From CAYNLG01 sp964397995 (GTDB lineage Bacteria; Planctomycetota; Phycisphaerae; FEN-1346), in NCBI GenBank assembly GCA_964397995.1, contig CAYNLG010000007.1:1-64000 (forward strand): a stretch of 64,000 nucleotides of DNA, written 5' to 3'. The first letter of the stretch is position 1; every line of letters starts with the position of its first letter. Made by a program: the position numbers and the translations under genes. A model generated the notes under the pieces. It made no database searches and was not told where the DNA came from. It saw nothing but the letters and a program-made list of their open reading frames with translations. Of this stretch, positions 17,621 through 26,169 are shown piece after piece.

Positions 17621-18679
17621 GTGACGACGCGCCTGCCTTCGTGCCCTTGCTTCGCACGAGCCGCCCTGCCCCGCCTGGCCGCCCTGGCCGCGGGGGTGCT
17701 CCTTGCCGCCGGGGCCGCCGGTGCCGCCCGCGCCGGGGCGCCCCAGGCCGAGACGCCGCCCCCGTACGAGCCGGTCGGCGGGGCGAACGCGCCGGAGCCG
17801 ACGCCGCCGCCGACGCTCGTCGGTCAGACGACGGAGCTGGACTGCGGGACGTTCCGGGTGCGTGTGCCGTCGGGCACGTACACCGCCCCGGCGGGCGGGC
17901 CGCCCGACTACGGCGTGCCGGGGCCGATCGTGGCGTTCCGCGGGCCGGACGGCGTGTGGCGCGGACACGGCTACCTGGAGACGTGGCCGACGCTCGAATC
18001 GTTCGAGGGCACCGTCGAGGGGACGAAGGCGACGCTCGCGTACCGGTTCGCGGGCGGCGCCCGGTACGACGTCACCCTGACGGCCGCCAAGGGCGCCCTC
18101 CTGCTCGACGAGACCTCGACCCTCGGGCCGCGCAACGTCTTCGTCTTTGACTGCTATTACAACTGGCAGCCGTCGGCGGGGTTCGTGACGAACCTGGGGG
18201 GAACGCGGCACGCGTTCGTGACGTTGCCGTGCCATTACGACCGGCCGGAGGGGACGCTCAACCCGGCCGCCCGTGGCCGCCCCGGCCCGGACGGCGCGGC
18301 ACCGGCCAGGGAAAGCCTGCCGGGCGGCCTGGCGGTGGTGCACCCGGCCCCCGCGGCGCGCGACATCGCCGGCCTCTGGTGCCGCACCCCCGACACCTGG
18401 CAGAACGGCGAGGCCATGCCGGTGGAGCTGTGGCAGCGGCGTCAGCGTCCGGGCCGCCCGGGGACGCGGCACGTGCTGGGTCCGGAGACGAAGTCGGACT
18501 CGACGCCGAACCCGCGGACGGCCGAGATGGTCGGGCCGAGCCTGTACGAGGGGCACGTGACGCTGGAGCTGCACCTCGGCGCGGGGACGCGCCGGCTGGG
18601 GTTCGCCGTGACGGCGAAGCCGGAGGCGAAAGCGGACCTCGCGAAACCGTTCGAGGCCGTCCAGCGGGCCCATCCGTAA
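17621..18679 (+). CDS. Secreted beta-sandwich protein, unknown function, related to the heparinase-like neighbour
   Basis: 352 aa from GTG at 17621 (GGAAAGG just upstream). A signal peptide is present (ALPRLAALAAGVLLAAGAAGAARA). The mature part at about 65-230 (FRVRVPSG, PGPIVAFRGPDGVWRGHGYLET, RYDVTLTAAKGALLLDETS, VFDCYYNW) matches in order the N-terminal domain of the downstream 1280-aa protein (VRVPCG, PGPVASISRDGKQWIGRGYLDT, FNYEDW). I read this as a stand-alone version of a polysaccharide-lyase-associated beta-sandwich domain. No catalytic residues are recognised. Likely a periplasmic or secreted glycan-binding or accessory protein acting with its neighbour. Confidence 0.7.
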   Translation: MTTRLPSCPCFARAALPRLAALAAGVLLAAGAAGAARAGAPQAETPPPYEPVGGANAPEPTPPPTLVGQTTELDCGTFRVRVPSGTYTAPAGGPPDYGVPGPIVAFRGPDGVWRGHGYLETWPTLESFEGTVEGTKATLAYRFAGGARYDVTLTAAKGALLLDETSTLGPRNVFVFDCYYNWQPSAGFVTNLGGTRHAFVTLPCHYDRPEGTLNPAARGRPGPDGAAPARESLPGGLAVVHPAPAARDIAGLWCRTPDTWQNGEAMPVELWQRRQRPGRPGTRHVLGPETKSDSTPNPRTAEMVGPSLYEGHVTLELHLGAGTRRLGFAVTAKPEAKADLAKPFEAVQRAHP

Positions 18680-18700
18680 CCCCCGCCCGGGAGTTGCCGC

Positions 18701-18822
18701 ATGCGATGCCCCGCTCTGATTATCCTGGCCGCACTCATTGCCGCCGCCCTTCTCGCGCCGGTTGGGCCACACGCGACGGCCACCTGCTGGCCGTCTACGA
18801 CATCCGCGCCCGGCGGGACTAG
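18701..18822 (+). pseudogene. Possible remnant of a secreted sialidase (BNR/Asp-box) gene
   Basis: An ATG at 18701 opens a typical signal peptide (MRCPALIILAALIAAALLAP, then VGPHATA). The continuation in that frame is senseless and stops at 18832. In another frame the same DNA reads GWATRDGHLLAVYDIRARRD before a stop at 18822, close to the conserved N-terminal strand of exo-sialidases (DGxLLAVYDxR). This looks like the first part of a sialidase gene with a frameshift and the remainder deleted. The evidence is short, so chance similarity is possible. Confidence 0.35.
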
Positions 18823-18853
18823 GCCGGGCTGAACGCATGGAGGGCCCCTGCCC

Positions 18854-21800
18854 ATGAAGCCGCTTGCCGCCCTGTTCCCTGCCGCGCTCCTTGTCTGTAC
18901 CGCGCTCGCCCCGGCCGCCGGGGCCGCCGAGGTCACGCGGTTCGCCGTGAACGAGTACTTCGGCATCCCGTACGCCGACGAGCCGGTGAGCGTCGACGTC
19001 ACCTTGCCGCACCCCACACCGGCGAGCGAGATCGGTCTGGCGGAGACGCCGAGCCAGGTCGAGATCGTCGAGGGCACGCCCGAGGCAGTCACAAAGGCCC
19101 GCGTCTGGACGGCCGTCTCGTTCCCCTTCGTCGAGCAGGAGCGCGAAGTCCAGAAGAAGGTCGACGGCGAGAAGGTCACCGTCACCGAGACGGTGCTTGT
19201 GCCCGGCTCGGCCGAGGCGCGGCACAAGGTCCTGACGGTGATGACGGGGGGCGGCGCGGCCAAGGCGGGCCCGAGCCCGTTCACCGTCGAGCGGCACCCC
19301 GCGAAGGCCGGCGAGGTCCCCCTTGCAACGATCTCCAACGGCTTCGTCCACGTCCGGGTCCCGTGCGGGAGCGTCCGGTTCGACGCCCCCGTTCGCTCGG
19401 TCGACGTCCCCGGGCCGGTCGCCAGCATCTCGCGCGACGGCAAGCAGTGGATCGGCCGCGGGTACCTCGACACGATGCGCGGCGTGCGTGGCGTCGAGTG
19501 CCAGTGGCGCGAAGGGCCCGTCTACGTCGAGTCGCGCCTGGCGTACGCCTTCGAGGGCGACCGGACCTACCGCGTCCGCGTCCGGCTCTACCGCGGCAAG
19601 CCGTACGTCCAGCTCGTCGGCGACTTCGACCTCGGGCGGCAGGCCCGGTTCATCTTCAACTACGAGGACTGGGTCGCCGACGGCTTCTTCCGCACCGGCG
19701 ACCAGCGCCTCTACGGATGGGAGCGGATCACCAGCGGCAACCCGTGCGGCGACTTCGTCACGGTGCCCGGCCAGCGCGCCCTGGCGCGGATGGTCATCTG
19801 GACCCAGTTCAACTACTTCGGCGGCAAGCAGGAGACCATCGCCCTGAAGGCTCCGGACCCCGAGGCCCATGAGGCGGGCTATCGCGAGGCCCTCACCCGC
19901 TACGAGCGCGACGTCCGGGACTACGCCACCGCCCGCAAGGCCTACGACGCCCAGGTCCAGGCCTACAAGGACGCCATGGCGGGCCACGAGCGGGACCTGG
20001 CGGCCTACGAGGCCCAGCTCAAGGCCCATGAGAAGGACCCCAAGGCCGCCGAGAAGCCGACGAAGCCCCGCGAGCCGCGCGAGCCCAAGGCCTTCCGCCG
20101 CCGCGAGCCGCGCAAGCCCACGCACGAGCCGTACGAGCCGATCACCGCGCACTTGGCGGGCGCCCCGTATCCGGCGGCCACGGTCGTGACGCCGGGGAGC
20201 GACGCCACAGCCGTCGGCGCGTTCTACGTGAGGCCGGACCGCTGGACGCGGGCGAAGGTCAACCACGTGGACCTGATGATGCGGCCGGAGGTGCCGGGCC
20301 GGCCGCTGACGCGCGGGCAGGTCGGCCTGACGGGGGCGAAGGCCCGCGTCGCGATGGAGGCCTGGCTCGTGGACGGGCACCGGGAGTGGGCGATCTTCGC
20401 GGTGGCCTCGGGCGACCGCGAGTGGCTTGCCAAGGCCCACGTCCGCGAGGGCGCCTGGCCGCTCGACCGGCTCCTCCGGACGCCCCTGGTCTGGAACAGC
20501 GACGGAACGCCCGTCGCGCCGCAGGACACGAGACCCTCGGACGACGCGCCGGCCGGGGGCGACGCGCGGCGTGTGCTGATGGGTATGGGCGGCCGGTCGG
20601 GGCTCCAGGCCTACAACGGGTCGAACGGGGACATCCGCGGCACGTCCCCGCCGCGCGAGGGCTGGGACGGCTCCGTCGAGCCCCTCCGCGCCGCCGGCCA
20701 CACCAACCGCATGGCCGGCGAGGCGATCACTCCCCACCTGGCCGCCGACGACTCGGCCTACCCGAGCGTGCGGGCGATGCTCCCCTGGCAGCATCCCGAG
20801 GCCCTGAACCCGTTCTACCAGGGCATGGAGAACATGAACTTCAACGCGGATCTCTACCGCTACATCTGCAAGCACGGGATGGACCTCGCGCGGATGGGGC
20901 ACCCGGAGGCGCGGCGGTTCATCGACCACGCGATCACGAGCCTGGATATGGCTCTCGACCGGTACTGCTACCCGCAGAGCGGGTGCTGGGAAGAGAGCCA
21001 CGGCTACGCCGGCCACACGATGAACGTGCTGGGGCCGATGGCACTCTCGCTCCGCAACTCCGGCCTCCGCGACTTCACGGAAGACCTCCGCTTCGCCCGG
21101 ATGATGGCCTTCTACATGTACGTGCACTCGCCGGTGGACCCGGCGTTCGGCGGCCGCATCGTCCCGCCGATCGGCGACCACGGCCTTTCGAAGGCCGGGC
21201 CCGCCAGCCGGTTCGGCCGCGTGGTGGGCTTCTTCACGGAGGCGAAGAACCCCGCCATCCGCAAGATCGTCCGCCAGGTCGCCTGGATGATCCGCGAGGA
21301 CGGCGGGGCCGTCCCGGCGGGGGTCGAGCCCGAGCGGCCGGACCTCACGAGCCGCTGGCTCCAGGGGTACGGGAGCGTGATGCGGGCCCGGGCCGACGCC
21401 CGCGAGGCCCTCGTCCTGACCCTGAAGGGCGCCGTCGCCACCGAGGACCGCGGGAGCAAGGAACTCCTCCGGCAGGACCTCTACGTGACGCTCCGGCCGA
21501 CGGAGGACGGCGGCTGGGCGGAGGCCGTGACCGGCACCTCTCCGGAGTACAACACGGCGCGGCACACGGGGACGGTGACGGCCGGCGGGGCGGCGGCCTC
21601 GCCGACGCTGAAGCTCGACATGACCCTCGCCGACGACAAGTGGGTGAAGGGCGGGCCGGCAAGCTACACCGTGGCCCTCCGCAAACAGCGCGCCGGCTGG
21701 GCCGGCACGTACACCGGCCGGTTCCGCGAGACGGACGTCGCCGGCGAGGTCGCGGCCCGGTCGGCGACGCGGAGCGACGAGAGCTTCCTCATCCTCCGGG

Positions 21801-22696
21801 CCGGCCAGAGCTGGGGCCACCACCACAAGGACAAGGGCTCCATGTGGTTCTGGGGCCGCAACGTCCACTTCTTCGGCGACTGCGACTGGGGTGGCCCGCC
21901 GGGCGGCACCTACGGCAACGCCTACAAGCAGGGCCCGGCCGGCGGGACGCAGATCGAGATGGTCGGCATCAACAACTGGCCCCTGCCCTGCAAGTACCCC
22001 GCCCCCTGGGTCGCCGACGACGAGTACGCCCCCACGTATGACTATGCCATGGCCCGCTGTCTCTACCCGTACAACCCGGACCTGGACCTGGCGGCCTCGA
22101 CACGGGTGGCCCTGCGCCAGGCATACGACCGGCAGGTCCTGTTCGTCCACCCGGACGTGGTCCTGGTGCGGGACACCGTCGAGGCGACCTGCCCGACCGT
22201 CTGGCGGCTGCACTCGTATCAGCCGGAGGGGACGACCGTCCGCGGGCCGACCGCGACCCTCGTCTCGCCCCAGGGCCCGACCGGCCACCTCGCGATGCTC
22301 TATCCCGACGGGGTGACCTTCACGGCGAACGACCGCGACATCCTGAACCGACACACCGACCGCGACGGCAAGCCCTTGCCGCATGACGAGTTGCCGACGT
22401 TCGACGGATCGCTGGAGTTGCGATGGCACATGCCGGGCGGGACCGACGCGACGTGGGCGTTCGTGGTGCGCGGCGAGGACGAGGCGGCGCCGGAGATCGC
22501 CCGGCTGGATGACGCGGGACGCGTGACGCGGGTGCGGCTGGACGACGGGACGGAGATCGTCGCCCTGATGGCGCTGGAGCCCTTCACGTGGCAGGGCGCG
22601 GGGGTCGCTTTCGAGGGCACCGTCGGCCTCGTGATGACGCGCGACGGCAAGACGACGGTGCACCCGATCCGGGCAACCCGGCTCGAGGCGCGGTGA
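18854..22696 (+). CDS. Heparinase II/III-like secreted protein with coiled-coil insertion
   Basis: 1280 aa; signal peptide MKPLAALFPAALLVCTALAPAAGAA. ATG at 18854 with GGAGG upstream. Order: beta domain at about 140-330 shared with the preceding gene; a charged helical insertion at about 343-430 rich in K, E, A then P and R (RYERDVRDYATARKAYDAQ, KPREPREPKAFRRREPRKP); an alpha-toroid at about 590-880 with MENMNFNADLYRYICKHGMD and the WEESHGY motif near 711; and a C-terminal beta region with AGQSWGHHHKDKGSMWFWG near 983, as in heparinase II/III family members where a His-rich strand helps bind substrate. These lyases cleave uronic-acid polysaccharides by beta-elimination. Family-level similarity seems good, but catalytic Tyr/His cannot be fixed without structure. 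Far longer than typical members (about 650-780 aa). Confidence 0.8.
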   Translation: MKPLAALFPAALLVCTALAPAAGAAEVTRFAVNEYFGIPYADEPVSVDVTLPHPTPASEIGLAETPSQVEIVEGTPEAVTKARVWTAVSFPFVEQEREVQKKVDGEKVTVTETVLVPGSAEARHKVLTVMTGGGAAKAGPSPFTVERHPAKAGEVPLATISNGFVHVRVPCGSVRFDAPVRSVDVPGPVASISRDGKQWIGRGYLDTMRGVRGVECQWREGPVYVESRLAYAFEGDRTYRVRVRLYRGKPYVQLVGDFDLGRQARFIFNYEDWVADGFFRTGDQRLYGWERITSGNPCGDFVTVPGQRALARMVIWTQFNYFGGKQETIALKAPDPEAHEAGYREALTRYERDVRDYATARKAYDAQVQAYKDAMAGHERDLAAYEAQLKAHEKDPKAAEKPTKPREPREPKAFRRREPRKPTHEPYEPITAHLAGAPYPAATVVTPGSDATAVGAFYVRPDRWTRAKVNHVDLMMRPEVPGRPLTRGQVGLTGAKARVAMEAWLVDGHREWAIFAVASGDREWLAKAHVREGAWPLDRLLRTPLVWNSDGTPVAPQDTRPSDDAPAGGDARRVLMGMGGRSGLQAYNGSNGDIRGTSPPREGWDGSVEPLRAAGHTNRMAGEAITPHLAADDSAYPSVRAMLPWQHPEALNPFYQGMENMNFNADLYRYICKHGMDLARMGHPEARRFIDHAITSLDMALDRYCYPQSGCWEESHGYAGHTMNVLGPMALSLRNSGLRDFTEDLRFARMMAFYMYVHSPVDPAFGGRIVPPIGDHGLSKAGPASRFGRVVGFFTEAKNPAIRKIVRQVAWMIREDGGAVPAGVEPERPDLTSRWLQGYGSVMRARADAREALVLTLKGAVATEDRGSKELLRQDLYVTLRPTEDGGWAEAVTGTSPEYNTARHTGTVTAGGAAASPTLKLDMTLADDKWVKGGPASYTVALRKQRAGWAGTYTGRFRETDVAGEVAARSATRSDESFLILRAGQSWGHHHKDKGSMWFWGRNVHFFGDCDWGGPPGGTYGNAYKQGPAGGTQIEMVGINNWPLPCKYPAPWVADDEYAPTYDYAMARCLYPYNPDLDLAASTRVALRQAYDRQVLFVHPDVVLVRDTVEATCPTVWRLHSYQPEGTTVRGPTATLVSPQGPTGHLAMLYPDGVTFTANDRDILNRHTDRDGKPLPHDELPTFDGSLELRWHMPGGTDATWAFVVRGEDEAAPEIARLDDAGRVTRVRLDDGTEIVALMALEPFTWQGAGVAFEGTVGLVMTRDGKTTVHPIRATRLEAR

Positions 22697-22775
22697 GGCC
22701 GCCGACCCGCTTGCTTGAATCGGCAGCGGGGCGTTGCTAGGATGGAGTCCGGGCACGGGTGGCGGGCCGAACACC

Positions 22776-24230
22776 GTGGACCACGAGACGCGGAAGCAAC
22801 GGGGGGCGTACTACACCCCGGACAAGGTCGTCCGGTCGCTTGTCCGGTGGGCGGTGCGCCGGCCCTCGGACCGGACGCTCGATCCCTCCTGTGGCGACGG
22901 CCGCTTCTTGGCCTGTCACGCGAACAGCGTGGGTGTGGAGCAGGCACCCGAAGCGGCCACGTTGGCCCGGGGCCGCGCGCCGGGCCACACCGTCTGGAAA
23001 AGCGACCTGTTCCGGTGGGCCACCGAGACGGACGAACGGTTCGATTGCGCGGCCGAGAACCCCCCGTTCATCCGATACCAGCGGTTCAGCGGAGACGTAA
23101 GGCGGCGCGCGTTGGCGCTGTGCGCCCGGCATGGGGCGCGTTTCTCGTCGCTTACGTCCTCGTGGGCGCCGTTCCTGGTGGCCACCGCGACACTCCTGAG
23201 GCCGGGGGGCCGTATGGCCTTCGTCGTCCCCGCCGAACTGGGCCACGCGACCTACGCGAAGCCGGTCTTGCGGTTCATGGCGGACCACTTTGACCACGTC
23301 CAGATTGTGGCGGTCGAGGAGAAGCTGTTCCCGGACCTGTCGGAGGACTACTGGCTTCTCTACGGCGCGGGGTACGGGGGCCAGACGGACGCCTTCTGGC
23401 TGGCGACGCAGAAACACTTCCGTTTCACTCCGTCGCCCCCCCGCAAGGGCACGTACGTCAGCCGCGAGGCGTGGGAGCGTTGGGGGGAGCGGTTGCGCCC
23501 GTTCCTGCTGCCCGAGGCGGTCCGGGGCGTGTACCGGGCGGCGGCGGAGGCCGACGGAAGCCGGACGCTGGGCAACGTGGCCACGGTGCGCATCGGGTAC
23601 GTCACGGGGGCCAACGAGTTCTTCCACCTGAGGCCGTCAGAGGCCGGGCACTGGCGCATCCCCAAGCGGTTCCTTCGACCGGCGGCGCGCAACGCACGGT
23701 CCCTGCCGGCCAAGGCCATCACGAAAGCCACCGTGGGCGCCTGGAGACAGCAGGATGACCGGTTCCTGCTGCTTCACTTGACACGTCAGGACCAGGTGCC
23801 CGAACCCGTGCGGCGCTATCTGGCGTCCCCTGAAGCGGAGGCCGCGCGCCAAGCCTACAAGGGCCGTACCCGCTCGCCCTGGTACGCGGTGCCGGACGTG
23901 ACCGTGCCCGACGCGTTCCTGTCGTATATGAGCGGCGCGGGGCCGACGCTGGTGGCCAACCGGGCGGGATGCGTGGCCACGAACTCCGTGCATGTCATCA
24001 CCCTGACCGACGGGATGAGTGTCAAAGACCTGCAGACACAGTGGCAGTCTCCCCTGACGCGATTCCGTTGCGAAGTCGAGGGGCACCCCTTGGGGGGCGG
24101 TATGCTCAAGATCGAGCCGCGCGAGGCGGCCCGGGTCGTCGTCACGCCGCCCTGGAAGACCTCGCCCGAGGAAGCGCACCTGCTCCGGGAAGGCATTGCC
24201 ATCATGCGTGCATGGAGACACTATGGCTAA
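22776..24230 (+). CDS. N6-adenine DNA methyltransferase (TaqI-like)
   Basis: 484 aa from GTG at 22776; a TTG at 22734 is an alternative. It transfers methyl from S-adenosylmethionine to adenine in a specific DNA site. Motif X-type GAYYTPDKVV is at 10-19, SAM-binding motif I as LDPSCGDGRFL at 35-45, and catalytic motif IV as NPPF at 95-98, followed by hydrophobic strand SWAPFLVATATLLRPGGRMAFVVP. The second half (from about 230) would be the DNA target-recognition domain. The order X-I-IV with C-terminal recognition domain is the gamma class (M.TaqI type). The next gene overlaps it by 8 bases and looks like the matching nuclease, so this is the protective half of a restriction-modification pair set within glycan genes. 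Confidence 0.88.
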   Translation: MDHETRKQRGAYYTPDKVVRSLVRWAVRRPSDRTLDPSCGDGRFLACHANSVGVEQAPEAATLARGRAPGHTVWKSDLFRWATETDERFDCAAENPPFIRYQRFSGDVRRRALALCARHGARFSSLTSSWAPFLVATATLLRPGGRMAFVVPAELGHATYAKPVLRFMADHFDHVQIVAVEEKLFPDLSEDYWLLYGAGYGGQTDAFWLATQKHFRFTPSPPRKGTYVSREAWERWGERLRPFLLPEAVRGVYRAAAEADGSRTLGNVATVRIGYVTGANEFFHLRPSEAGHWRIPKRFLRPAARNARSLPAKAITKATVGAWRQQDDRFLLLHLTRQDQVPEPVRRYLASPEAEAARQAYKGRTRSPWYAVPDVTVPDAFLSYMSGAGPTLVANRAGCVATNSVHVITLTDGMSVKDLQTQWQSPLTRFRCEVEGHPLGGGMLKIEPREAARVVVTPPWKTSPEEAHLLREGIAIMRAWRHYG

Positions 24231-24957
24231 AGCCGCAGTGTGCCGGTGGGTGAGCTTGCGAGACACCCTGGCGGCATTCGTCACCTGCAAGGCGGTCCAT
24301 CAGGGCCAGAAGCACATCAAGCCGCTGCACTGGTATGTGGCCTGCCGCCTGGTTCTGGAGGGCGGCTTCTTCCCGGAGGAGATCACGCCCAGGCCGCCGT
24401 TCACGGTGGAGCGGCACGACGGGAGCCTGGGTCTCGAGTTCGACCCGGACGCCGGGCGCGCCGGCGAGCGTACGGTGTTCGGCGGCCTGAAGACCAAGGA
24501 CGTAGACGTGGTCGTCACCAAGGAAGGCATCGGGCCGGTGGTGGCCATCTCCTGCAAAGGAGCCCTCCGAGCCTTCCGCAACCTGACGAACCGGATGGAA
24601 GAGGCCATCGGCGACTGTACGAACCTCCACATTGCGTATCCGGCCCTGGTGTACGGGTTCCTGATGGTCATCCGGGCCAATCGCGAGGGTCCGGGGGTCC
24701 ATCACAATGACGTGGCCGTCTGCCAGGACGGTTCGCCGTCGGACGCGATCCGGCGCTATCATGACGTGATGGCTCGCCTGACACACCGCCGCGACCTGCG
24801 CAACGAGACGAGCAAGTATGAGGCCGTGGCTCTGGCGCGATACGCCGACGAGGCCCTCCGGGCCCTCCTGGCCGGACCCTGGGCCGAGCGGCGCCTGGAC
24901 GAGTTCCGCGCGGCGACGCGCGGCCTCTACCAGCCGGTGCAGCGCATCGCCCGATAA
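24223..24957 (+). CDS. Putative type II restriction endonuclease (PD-(D/E)XK variant)
   Basis: 244 aa, ATG at 24223 inside the end of the methyltransferase gene (8-base overlap). A nuclease-like core is visible: TKDVDVVVTKEGIGPVVAISCKG, with Asp93 or Asp95 at the end of a beta-strand and Ser110-Cys-Lys112 on the next, fitting D-x(n)-(S/E)-x-K. It is followed by RAFRNLTNRMEEAIGDCTNLHIAYPALVYGFLMVI, a pattern I associate with restriction enzymes next to adenine methyltransferases. Ser in place of the usual Glu is a known but less common variant. Function is inferred mainly from this motif and from the tight coupling to the methyltransferase; recognition site unknown. Confidence 0.7.
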   Translation: MAKAAVCRWVSLRDTLAAFVTCKAVHQGQKHIKPLHWYVACRLVLEGGFFPEEITPRPPFTVERHDGSLGLEFDPDAGRAGERTVFGGLKTKDVDVVVTKEGIGPVVAISCKGALRAFRNLTNRMEEAIGDCTNLHIAYPALVYGFLMVIRANREGPGVHHNDVAVCQDGSPSDAIRRYHDVMARLTHRRDLRNETSKYEAVALARYADEALRALLAGPWAERRLDEFRAATRGLYQPVQRIAR

Positions 24958-24975
24958 CACGGAAGGAGAGACGCG

Positions 24976-26169
24976 ATGAAACGACGCGACTGGCTGGCCT
25001 TTTCGGCGGCCGCGGCCGCCGGGGCGGCCCTCGGCCCGGCGCGGGCCGCGATCGCCCAGAGCGGCAAACCGCCGATGCAGGCGGCCGAGGGCGAACTCCG
25101 GATCACCGACATCGAGGTCTACAATGCCGGCCGCCTCTTCCTCCGCGTCCGCACCGACGCGGGCCTGGAGGGCTGGGGCGAGGTCGGCGTCGCCCCGGCC
25201 GCCATCGCCGAGGCCATCCTCCATACCTACAAGCCCCTGCTCGTCGGCATGAACCCGACGCGCGTCGAGGCCATCTGGCAACTCCTCTACCGGGCCCACC
25301 GGAACGTGCGCGGCGGGGTGCTGCACGCGGCGGCCATCGCCGGCCTCGACATCGCCCTCTGGGACCTCCTCGGCAAGGCCGCCGGCATGCCCCTCTACCG
25401 TCTGCTGGGCGGGCCGTGCCGGGCGCGGCTGCGGCATTACCCGTCGCCGAAGGCCTTCAAGGTGACCGACCACCGGCTCCACCCGATGGTCGACACGCCC
25501 GCCCCTATCGACGCCATCGTCTCGGCCCTCGAGAAGAAGCGGGCCGACCTCGGGCCCGGCGGGTACCTGATGTACGACGGGCACGGCAAGTTCACCGCCC
25601 AGGTCGCCATCCAGGTCTGCCGCCGCATCGAGCACCTGGGCCTCCTCTACTTCGAGGAGGTGGTCCCGCCCGAGCAGAACGCGGACCTCGTGCGCGTCAA
25701 GCGGGCGACGACGGTGCCGCTGGCGGCCGGCGAGCGGATGGCGACCGTTTGGCCCTTCCGCCCGGTGCTGGAGGCCCAGGCGGTGGACGTGCTCAATCCG
25801 GACATCGTCGAGGTGGGCGGCGTCAGCCAGATGCGGAAGCTGGCGGCCCTGGCCGAGGTCTACGACGTGCCCCTCGCCCCGCACAGCACGCACTCGGCGC
25901 TGGGCCTCGCGGCCAGCCTGCACGTGTGCGCGGCCATCAACAACTTCCTGATCCACGAGGCGTACGAGCACATCGCCCTCGGGGCCCCGTTCCTCTCGGG
26001 CCTGGCGTGGTCGAAGGGCGACGCCCTCGACCTCCCCGGCGGACCCGGCCTCGGCATCACCGTCGACCTGGACGGGCTGAAGGAGGCGGCGGCGCGCCGC
26101 GCCGAGAAGGGCGACCGCGGCATCGGCAAGGGCTACTTCCTGGACGACGGGTCCGTGGCCGACCGCTGA
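24976..26169 (+). CDS. Enolase superfamily sugar-acid dehydratase, Tat-exported (galactonate/mannonate dehydratase-like)
   Basis: 397 aa. A twin-arginine-type leader (MKRRDWLAFSAAAAAGAALG, then ARAA) implies folded export to the periplasm, unusual for this family. After the capping domain, the barrel shows metal ligands and bases spaced as in D-galactonate dehydratase: Asp201-x-His203, Glu227 (FEE), Glu253 (AGE) and His303 (APHSTHS), with intervals 26, 26 and 50. Expected chemistry is proton abstraction and loss of water from an aldonic acid, giving a 2-keto-3-deoxy sugar acid; the exact sugar cannot be told. RBS GGAGA precedes the ATG at 24976, and the stop overlaps a convergent gene by 37 bases. 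An epimerase or racemase function is an alternative. Confidence 0.85.
   Translation: MKRRDWLAFSAAAAAGAALGPARAAIAQSGKPPMQAAEGELRITDIEVYNAGRLFLRVRTDAGLEGWGEVGVAPAAIAEAILHTYKPLLVGMNPTRVEAIWQLLYRAHRNVRGGVLHAAAIAGLDIALWDLLGKAAGMPLYRLLGGPCRARLRHYPSPKAFKVTDHRLHPMVDTPAPIDAIVSALEKKRADLGPGGYLMYDGHGKFTAQVAIQVCRRIEHLGLLYFEEVVPPEQNADLVRVKRATTVPLAAGERMATVWPFRPVLEAQAVDVLNPDIVEVGGVSQMRKLAALAEVYDVPLAPHSTHSALGLAASLHVCAAINNFLIHEAYEHIALGAPFLSGLAWSKGDALDLPGGPGLGITVDLDGLKEAAARRAEKGDRGIGKGYFLDDGSVADR

Noticed and set aside
17384..22774. Upstream in-frame extension of the minus-strand gene ending at 14798
   Set aside because: The extension runs antisense to three plus-strand genes including the heparinase-like gene. 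The ATG at 17383 has a ribosome binding site and signal peptide.
22776..24957. Prophage or integrative element carrying the restriction-modification pair
   Set aside because: No integrase, attachment repeat or phage gene is visible on either side.
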